A DNA stretch of 10,759 bases. It comes from an uncultured Paracoccaceae bacterium (GTDB taxonomy: Bacteria; Pseudomonadota; Alphaproteobacteria; Rhodobacterales; Rhodobacteraceae). This document shows, piece after piece, positions 6,556-10,759 of this stretch. The DNA lies in the NCBI GenBank assembly GCA_913054485.1, contig CAJXHQ010000058.1, positions 1 through 10,759 of the forward strand. Reading direction: 5' to 3'. The notes under the pieces were generated by a model, which saw nothing but the letters and a program-made list of their open reading frames with translations, was not told the origin of the DNA and ran no database searches. Every line of letters begins with the position of its first letter. Within the stretch, counting starts at the first letter, position 1. The position numbers and the translations under genes were made by a program.

Positions 6556-7884
6556 TTACTTGTAGATATCGGGGAGCAAAGTGGTCGATACGGCCGGCAC
6601 ATAGGCGATCAGCAGAACAACCATCAGCATGAATAAGACAAAGGGAACGGCGCGGGCGGCGATCTTGAGAATGGATTCGCCGGTGATGCCGGAGACCACA
6701 AAGAGGTTCAGGCCCAAGGGCGGGGTGATGAAGCCAACCCCCAGCGCGGTGATCATCATGATGCAGAACTGGATCTCGTTCATGCCGATATTGTCGGCGA
6801 GCGGCTTCAGGATCGGCGCGAGGATCACAATATTGGGTGTGGTCTCCATCACGCAGCCGGCCGCAATCAGGATGCCGATCATCAGAAGGATCAGCACATA
6901 AGGATCGTCCGTGAGCGAGGTGACGGCGGTCACAAATCCCTGCGGCACACCCATGATGGCCAGCGCCTCGGCCAGCGGGGCGGAAAAGGCGATGATCGGC
7001 AGGATGATCCCGTTCACCTTGGCGGAGCTGACCAGCATGGCGGGGAAATCTGACAGCTTCAGAGTGCCGAGGATGAACCCCATGATGATGGTGACAACCA
7101 CGGCGGTGGCCCCGGCCTCGGTCGGTGTCAGCCGGCCCGAGAAGATGCCGTAGAAGATGATGCCCGGCACGATGAAAGCATACCAGTCGGCGGCCAGGGC
7201 GCGGCGCAGGTTGGCGAACCATTCTCCGACGCTGATATTGCCGCCGCCCTCGTAGCCGTAGATCCGGTTGACCACGATATTGGTGATCAGGATCGATATC
7301 AGAATGGCCAGACCGGGGATCAGCGCTGCCAGAAACAGGGTGGAGGCGGAAATGCCCAGCACAAGGCCAATAATGATATAGGCGATCGAGGGCGGGATCA
7401 GGATGCCGGTACAGGCTCCCGCAGCCACCAGCGCGCAGGCATAGGGGCGCGGGTAGCCGCTTTCGACCAGCCGGGCGATGGTCATCCGGCCCACAGCCGA
7501 GGCCCCCGCCGCGTCAGTGCCGGAGATCGCCGCGAACATGCCGCAGACCAGCACCGTGGCCGATCCGAAGCCGCCTTTGGCCCAGCAGGTCAGCGCCTCG
7601 GCCACGTTCAGGAATTTCCGGCTCAGCCCTGTGCGCACCAATACGTCGCCGGTCAGGATGAACAGCGGCACCGCTGTGAGGGCAAAGGCGTCGATGCCGG
7701 CAAACAGGCTTTCACCGACCAGGCTCAGCGGCAGATCACCGGACATTATCAGCATGAGGATCGCCGCCGACCCGATGGAGGCCCAGACCGGCACCGCCAT
7801 GGCGATGAGGCCGACAAACAGGAGCACCGGCAGATAGAAGTCCCAGCCAAGCTCGACCGTTTGTTGAAGATTATTCCAAAGCAT
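6556..7884 (-). CDS. hpsM: TRAP transporter large permease (DctM-type), probable HpsM
   Basis: This 442-residue, strongly hydrophobic inner-membrane protein has about twelve predicted helices. It carries family landmarks of the DctM/SiaM ion-transporter superfamily: FALTAVPLFILTGDVL near residue 65, GTDAAGASAVG near 120, GILIPPSIAYI near 160, TPTEAGATAV near 250 and GFITPPLGLNLFV near 390. It is the transport subunit that couples sodium flow to uptake. The ATG at 7884 is preceded by AAGGA and lies 11 bp after the small permease gene. The letter M follows the hpsK-L-M-N-O-P gene order and is an inference; the alternative label would be a subunit of the sulfolactate TRAP system SlcHFG. Confidence 0.9.
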   Translation of the reverse strand: MLWNNLQQTVELGWDFYLPVLLFVGLIAMAVPVWASIGSAAILMLIMSGDLPLSLVGESLFAGIDAFALTAVPLFILTGDVLVRTGLSRKFLNVAEALTCWAKGGFGSATVLVCGMFAAISGTDAAGASAVGRMTIARLVESGYPRPYACALVAAGACTGILIPPSIAYIIIGLVLGISASTLFLAALIPGLAILISILITNIVVNRIYGYEGGGNISVGEWFANLRRALAADWYAFIVPGIIFYGIFSGRLTPTEAGATAVVVTIIMGFILGTLKLSDFPAMLVSSAKVNGIILPIIAFSAPLAEALAIMGVPQGFVTAVTSLTDDPYVLILLMIGILIAAGCVMETTPNIVILAPILKPLADNIGMNEIQFCIMMITALGVGFITPPLGLNLFVVSGITGESILKIAARAVPFVLFMLMVVLLIAYVPAVSTTLLPDIYK

Positions 7885-7895
7885 TGCGTCGTCCT

Positions 7896-8411
7896 TCAGT
7901 CAAACAGCTTGTCGCCTTCGTAGACGGGGGTGCCGTCGCGAAGGGACCGGAAATCACGCAGGAAGGACTGCACGAGGCGGAAGATCATCAGGGTAAACCC
8001 GAGCGGTACAGCCGACAGGAACCAGACCTTGGAGATCCGCAGCCCGTCCGTGACAGAGCCAAATTTGGCGGAGACCAGAACGGTTTCAAACGACCAGAAC
8101 AGCGCCACCAGCGCGACCGCGAACATCACCAGATCGCCGAAGATATAGACCACCGCCTTGGCCCGCGGACGCAGGTAGTGCAGCAGCACATCGATACGGA
8201 TATGGGCGCGTTCCTTCACCGCGGCGGCGGCCCCGATCCAAGCGAGGTAGATGAAGGAATAGCGGACGATCTCCTCCCCCCAGATGGAAGAATAAGAGAA
8301 GACCTCGCGGCGCAGCACCTCGATGGCCATGGTGATGACCAGCATCACGTAGAACACCAGAAGCAGCCAGCGTTCGGCGTTCCGGTCTATCTGTTTCAGG
8401 AAAGTCATCAC
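7896..8411 (-). CDS. hpsL: TRAP transporter small permease (DctQ-type), probable HpsL
   Basis: This protein of 171 residues (GTG start at 8411) or 170 (ATG at 8408) is a four-helix DctQ-family membrane protein. Helices lie at about residues 16-34, 48-66, 88-108 and 125-147. The family hallmark after helix one is present (EVLRREVFSYSSIWGEEIVRYSFIYLAWIGAA, conserved W-x-EE and R). It scaffolds the large permease and helps dock the loaded binding protein. It follows the binding-protein gene after a 97-bp gap containing a hairpin and precedes the large permease by 11 bp. A short GGGGC lies upstream of the start, so its ribosome site is weak. Confidence 0.88.
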   Translation of the reverse strand: MMTFLKQIDRNAERWLLLVFYVMLVITMAIEVLRREVFSYSSIWGEEIVRYSFIYLAWIGAAAAVKERAHIRIDVLLHYLRPRAKAVVYIFGDLVMFAVALVALFWSFETVLVSAKFGSVTDGLRISKVWFLSAVPLGFTLMIFRLVQSFLRDFRSLRDGTPVYEGDKLFD

Positions 8412-8477
8412 GCGCCCCGGTTATCAATAGATCAAACATCCGGCGCCAAGGCCGGCGCAGGCTGGGAAAGAAAAGGC

Positions 8478-8497
8478 GGGTGCCCCTTAGGGCACCC
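8478..8497 (-). terminator. Intercistronic stem-loop between binding protein and permease genes
   Basis: A perfect 8-bp stem (GGGTGCCC / GGGCACCC, four-base loop) lies 13 bp after the binding-protein stop. In the transcribed direction it is followed by a pyrimidine-rich run (CGCCTTTTCTTTCC). It resembles a leaky terminator or mRNA 3'-end stabiliser. Such an element commonly lets the binding protein be made in excess over the permeases. The T-tract is interrupted, so full termination is unlikely. Confidence 0.6.
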
Positions 8498-8510
8498 TTG
8501 GGAGAGAGGT

Positions 8511-9659
8511 CTATGCGTCGTGGACGTAGTATTTGCCCTGTGTGCCAGCCGCTTCTTCCAGCTTGGCAAAGGAGTCCATCGATCCGGCGAGTTCCTTCTT
8601 GAACTCGTCCCACTCGGGCCGCTGATAGCCGCCTGCCGCTTGCCATTCGCCCAGCTGATCGTCGCTGAGAGAGTGGAATTCGACACCGGATTTGGCCAGT
8701 TCGGACATGGCATATGCGCGCGCCGAAGGCACTTTGGAGAGGTTCTGATGCGCGGTCATTTCCGAGCCCCACATAACGCCCTCCTGCACATCGGCTGGCA
8801 GGCTGTTGAACCATTCGAGATTGCAGGAATAGACCTGACTGTCCGGCACCGCCTGGGTGAAAGTCACATGGCTGAGAATATCCTTGAAGCCAAAGACAAA
8901 CAGCGCACCCACCGAGGGATCCAGCGCATCGGCCACGCCCTGTTTGATCGCAGAAGGCGTCTCGCCCCAGGCCACCGGCGTCGGGTTTGCGCCAACCATG
9001 CGGTAATACTGCTGAAGCATTTTTGAGCCCGGCACGCGGAATTTCACACCGCTCAGATCGCCCGGCGACAGGACCGCGCCGGCACCGCCCTTGCGGACCG
9101 CCACGACGCGCGGATCGATATTGACGTAAAACAGGGCCTTGAAGCCGGCGGCCTCAACCTTGGGGTGAACTTCGGACTTCCAGTGATCGGAGTTTACCAG
9201 GTTGGTGAAGCGCTGATTGGAGCCGCAGAGATAGGGCATGTTGATCAGGTCAACGGTGGAGGCAAAAGGCGCAAAATTCGACAATGAATGCTGAGCCGCC
9301 TGGATGGTTCCGCCCTGAACTTTCTGCACCAGTGCGCCGCCCGCGCCCAGCTGCCCGCCGGGGGCCAGTTTGACATAGACCTTGCCGTTGGTGGCGTTCT
9401 GGATGTTCTCTTTCAGGTCCAGCTGCATGATCGGATAGCTGCGCGACGCCCCCAGCACATAGGCCGTGGCCAGCGTCATGATATGGTCGGCAGCCTTTTC
9501 GCGCTCGCGCTCTTCCTTGTTGGTTTGCGCGGCGGCCTCGGTGGACCAGAGCGTGCCTGCGGCGCCTGCCACCAGCGCGGCCGTGAAACTTCCGGTGCCG
9601 GCCAGCTTCAGAAAATTGCGCCGTTCGGCAGAGGCAAGTTCCTTGCGGTCGTTCGTCAT
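8511..9659 (-). CDS. hpsK: TRAP transporter substrate-binding protein (DctP-type) with Tat signal, probable HpsK
   Basis: This 382-residue periplasmic binding protein has a twin-arginine signal (RRNFLKLAG, residues 13-21). A hydrophobic stretch to about residue 39 follows, with a likely cut after EAAAQ. The mature part has the DctP landmarks GQLGAGGALVQKVQGGTIQ (102-120) and KFRVPGSKMLQQYYR (206-220), where Arg208 is the near-invariant ligand-binding arginine. ANPTPVAWGETPSAIKQG (224-241) completes the set. In carboxylate TRAP systems that arginine pairs with the ligand's acid group; here a sulfonate may take its place. It starts 32 bp after the small membrane protein gene with GGGAGG upstream. 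The DHPS substrate is inferred from the neighbouring genes. Sulfolactate (SlcHFG) is the main alternative. Confidence 0.88.
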   Translation of the reverse strand: MTNDRKELASAERRNFLKLAGTGSFTAALVAGAAGTLWSTEAAAQTNKEEREREKAADHIMTLATAYVLGASRSYPIMQLDLKENIQNATNGKVYVKLAPGGQLGAGGALVQKVQGGTIQAAQHSLSNFAPFASTVDLINMPYLCGSNQRFTNLVNSDHWKSEVHPKVEAAGFKALFYVNIDPRVVAVRKGGAGAVLSPGDLSGVKFRVPGSKMLQQYYRMVGANPTPVAWGETPSAIKQGVADALDPSVGALFVFGFKDILSHVTFTQAVPDSQVYSCNLEWFNSLPADVQEGVMWGSEMTAHQNLSKVPSARAYAMSELAKSGVEFHSLSDDQLGEWQAAGGYQRPEWDEFKKELAGSMDSFAKLEEAAGTQGKYYVHDA

Positions 9660-9691
9660 TGTGTTCCTCCCTGTTGAACAGAGAAGCGCTG

Positions 9692-9874
9692 TCAGTCTTT
9701 ATTGTCTTTCTCAGCAGCTTCCCTTTGCAAAATCGCAGCCACGAAAACAATCGAGGCCGCGAAGAGAACCAGCATTTCGGACACATCACCCAGCACCGCC
9801 CCGGCTCCCATTGAGCCGAGCGCGACATTGATGGCGAACAGGCAAAACAGAACGGCGGCAGAGATTAGAAGCAT
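9692..9874 (-). CDS. Small two-helix membrane protein, first gene of the operon
   Basis: This 60-residue protein has two hydrophobic segments, MLLISAAVLFCLFAINVALG (1-20) and EMLVLFAASIVFVAAILQ (33-50). A Gly/Ala-rich turn joins them, and the C-terminus is charged (REAAEKDNKD). The start at 9874 is set by an excellent GGAGGAG site 3 bp upstream. A longer reading from 9949 would pass through the operators and lacks a ribosome site. I do not recognise a named family. Its place immediately before the TRAP genes, within the HpsR-controlled unit, suggests an accessory role for the transporter or membrane, but no function can be read from the sequence. Confidence 0.75.
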   Translation of the reverse strand: MLLISAAVLFCLFAINVALGSMGAGAVLGDVSEMLVLFAASIVFVAAILQREAAEKDNKD

Positions 9875-9909
9875 TTGCTCCTCCGGACACGGGTACAAAA
9901 CACGATTCG

Positions 9910-9945
9910 CCAGGTCAATGTAAGCGCTTACATTTTGCCTTGCAA
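9910..9945 (-). promoter_or_regulatory. Predicted promoter of the hps operon
   Basis: On the minus strand TTGCAA (9945-9940) and TACATT (9922-9917) are separated by 17 bp, each matching four of six consensus bases. Transcription would begin near 9910, leaving a leader of about 35 bases before the first ATG with its GGAGGAG site. Both boxes fall inside the two operators. An alternative TTGACC at 9918-9913 would start transcription on top of the ribosome site and is disfavoured. Confidence 0.4.
9917..9934. promoter_or_regulatory. Primary LacI-type operator (18-bp perfect palindrome)
   Basis: The sequence AATGTAAGCGCTTACATT is a perfect inverted repeat with the CG centre typical of LacI/GalR-family operators, and it is close to the CcpA cre consensus. 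It lies between the divergent regulator gene and the operon, overlapping the predicted -10 of the operon promoter. The HpsR recognition helix reads VSTATVSR, with alanine at the second contact position as in CcpA, which fits this class of site. Confidence 0.82.
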
Positions 9946-9963
9946 GCACTTACATCATTTTAT
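9935..9963 (+). promoter_or_regulatory. Predicted promoter of the LacI-family regulator gene
   Basis: TTGCCT (9935-9940) and TTTTAT (9958-9963) are 17 bp apart on the plus strand, and the spacer contains the secondary operator, implying autoregulation. Transcription would start near 9970, which supports the ATG at 10031 over the in-frame ATG at 9962. The match to consensus is modest. Confidence 0.3.
9940..9955. promoter_or_regulatory. Secondary, imperfect operator copy
   Basis: TTGCAAGCACTTACAT matches 13 of the 16 inner bases of the primary operator, with one half-site intact. Its centre is 22 bp from the centre of the first, about two helical turns, so two regulator dimers could sit on nearly the same face of the DNA. 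It overlaps the predicted -35 of the leftward promoter and the spacer of the rightward one, consistent with control of both genes. Confidence 0.65.
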
Positions 9964-10030
9964 GGAAGGGACCCACCTGCTAAAGCCTCTGTACAGCCGG
10001 ATTCACAGAAGCAAAGACAAAGCCAGCCTC

Positions 10031-10759
10031 ATGCCCCTAGGTGCCGATAAGACCCCGAAGACCCCCACGCTGGCCGATGTGGCCCGCGCAGCCGGCGTGT
10101 CGACTGCCACGGTGTCGCGCTGCCTGAACGAACCGGGCCGGGTTGTTGACGTCACCCGGGAAAAAGTCATGACGGCGGTCCGTGAACTGGGATATTCACC
10201 GAACTTCGGCGCCCAGGCGCTTGCAGCCAAACGCACCAACACCGTCGGCGCGATCATCCCGACAATGGAAAACGCCATCTTTGCCCGCGGCCTGCAGGCC
10301 TTTCAGGAGGAGCTGCGCGAGCACGGCATCACGATGCTGGTTGCATCGTCCTCCTATCGGGCTGACCTGGAAGAGGAGCAGATCCGGGCTCTTGCAGCCC
10401 GCGGCGCTGACGGCCTTTTGCTGATCGGGCATGACCGGGATCCCCGGATCTATGATTTCCTGCAGCGCCAGGGCATCCCTGCCCTGGTTGCCTGGGTCTA
10501 CGACCCGGATTCCGCCGTGCCGACGGTCGGCTTTGACAATTACAGCGCCATGAAAGCACTGGCAGAACAGGTCATCTCGCTGGGGCACCGCCGGATTGGC
10601 ATTATTTCTGCTCAACAGTCCGCAAATGACCGCGCACGGGACAGGGTCAGGGGGATAGAGGATGCCATGTCAGAAGCCGGCTGCCCGGCCGGAGCGCTCA
10701 CTGTGGAGACCACATACGGCATTGACGAGGGCGCGGCGGCCTTCAAGCAGCTGATGGAA
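10031..10759 (+). CDS. hpsR: LacI-family transcriptional regulator, probable HpsR (partial, runs off the right edge)
   Basis: 243 codons are visible and the frame is open to the window end; full members have about 335-350 residues. The N-terminal helix-turn-helix is TLADVARAAGVSTATVSR, followed by CLNEPGRVV and the hinge region LGYSPNFGAQAL. The usual hinge AR is AQ here, but the intercalating leucine is kept. The sugar-binding-type core begins TVGAIIPTMENAIFARGL and continues through GADGLLLIGHD, VPTVGFDNYSAM and LGHRRIGIIS. The start is taken as the ATG at 10031. An in-frame ATG at 9962 would add 23 residues unlike the family, and neither has a strong ribosome site. HpsR of Cupriavidus is a LacI-type regulator beside hpsNOP, which supports the name. 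It probably represses the divergent operon until DHPS or a metabolite binds. Confidence 0.87.
   Translation, partial: MPLGADKTPKTPTLADVARAAGVSTATVSRCLNEPGRVVDVTREKVMTAVRELGYSPNFGAQALAAKRTNTVGAIIPTMENAIFARGLQAFQEELREHGITMLVASSSYRADLEEEQIRALAARGADGLLLIGHDRDPRIYDFLQRQGIPALVAWVYDPDSAVPTVGFDNYSAMKALAEQVISLGHRRIGIISAQQSANDRARDRVRGIEDAMSEAGCPAGALTVETTYGIDEGAAAFKQLME

Noticed and set aside
5235..6602. hpsN as a true histidinol dehydrogenase (hisD), or with a start at 6602
   Set aside because: There are no histidine-biosynthesis neighbours, and the hpsOP-comDE context points to sulfopropanediol oxidation. The 6602 start would overlap the permease by about 47 bp, and the ATG at 6542 has the ribosome site.
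4797..6632. 611-codon plus-strand open frame opposite hpsN and hpsO
   Set aside because: It has no recognisable domains and low-complexity Arg/Ala/Gly composition, and it lies antisense to two genes with complete catalytic motifs. It is a GC-rich shadow.
7884..9026. 380-codon plus-strand open frame opposite the TRAP small permease and binding protein genes
   Set aside because: The frame is rich in His, Arg and Gln from antisense codons, with no ribosome site or family likeness, whereas the minus strand encodes clear DctQ and DctP proteins.
6556..9659. TRAP genes as the sulfolactate transporter SlcHFG
   Set aside because: This is not excluded, but direct linkage and gene order with hpsNOP make the DHPS transporter HpsKLM the better reading. 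Sequence alone cannot separate the two.
9692..9949. Longer 85-residue version of the small membrane protein
   Set aside because: Its first 25 codons would run through the operator and promoter region with no ribosome site, whereas the ATG at 9874 has GGAGGAG immediately upstream.
9962..10030. Upstream in-frame ATG (9962) as the start of the LacI-family regulator
   Set aside because: It adds 23 residues unlike the family N-terminus, falls within the predicted -10 element and has no ribosome site.
10003..10615. Minus-strand open frames over the start of the LacI-family gene
   Set aside because: The plus-strand frame gives a textbook LacI helix-turn-helix and core, so these are its antisense shadows.

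Overview
The window looks like a chromosomal or plasmid segment from a marine Rhodobacterales (Roseobacter-group) alphaproteobacterium. The clues are its high-GC coding sequence, a TRAP-transporter-led catabolic operon, and the gene set hpsKLM-hpsNOP-comDE. No taxonomic marker gene is present, so this assignment is an inference.

Layout, right to left in the direction of transcription. (1) Positions 10031 to the right edge hold the 5' two-thirds of a LacI-family regulator on the plus strand, best read as hpsR. (2) The divergent intergenic region 9875-10030 carries an 18-bp perfect palindrome and a second, imperfect copy 22 bp away. These are convincing LacI-type operators overlapping the likely promoters. 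(3) A tightly packed minus-strand operon runs from 9874 to 850. In order it encodes a 60-residue two-helix membrane protein, the TRAP transporter binding protein (Tat signal), small permease and large permease, HpsN (histidinol-dehydrogenase-like sulfopropanediol dehydrogenase), HpsO (SDR), HpsP (zinc alcohol dehydrogenase), a UspF/UspG-type universal stress protein, sulfopyruvate decarboxylase subunits ComD and ComE, and an FMN-dependent 2-hydroxyacid dehydrogenase proposed to be the sulfolactate dehydrogenase. (4) Positions 1-902 hold a decayed IS3-family (IS407-like) insertion sequence, truncated by the left window edge, which has cut into the 3' end of the FMN dehydrogenase gene and supplies its last 17 codons.

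Proposed pathway: the TRAP transporter imports 2,3-dihydroxypropane-1-sulfonate (DHPS). HpsO and HpsP interconvert its enantiomers through the 2-keto compound. HpsN oxidises (R)-DHPS with NAD+ to sulfolactate, and the FMN enzyme oxidises that to sulfopyruvate. ComDE decarboxylates sulfopyruvate to sulfoacetaldehyde. The carbon-sulfur bond-breaking enzyme (expected to be Xsc, with Pta) is not in the window and must lie elsewhere. The core system is a known one. The less familiar parts are the small membrane protein at the head of the operon, the Usp protein inside it, the tandem operator, and the IS-modified end of the last gene. The many long plus-strand open frames opposite the operon are GC-rich antisense shadows.
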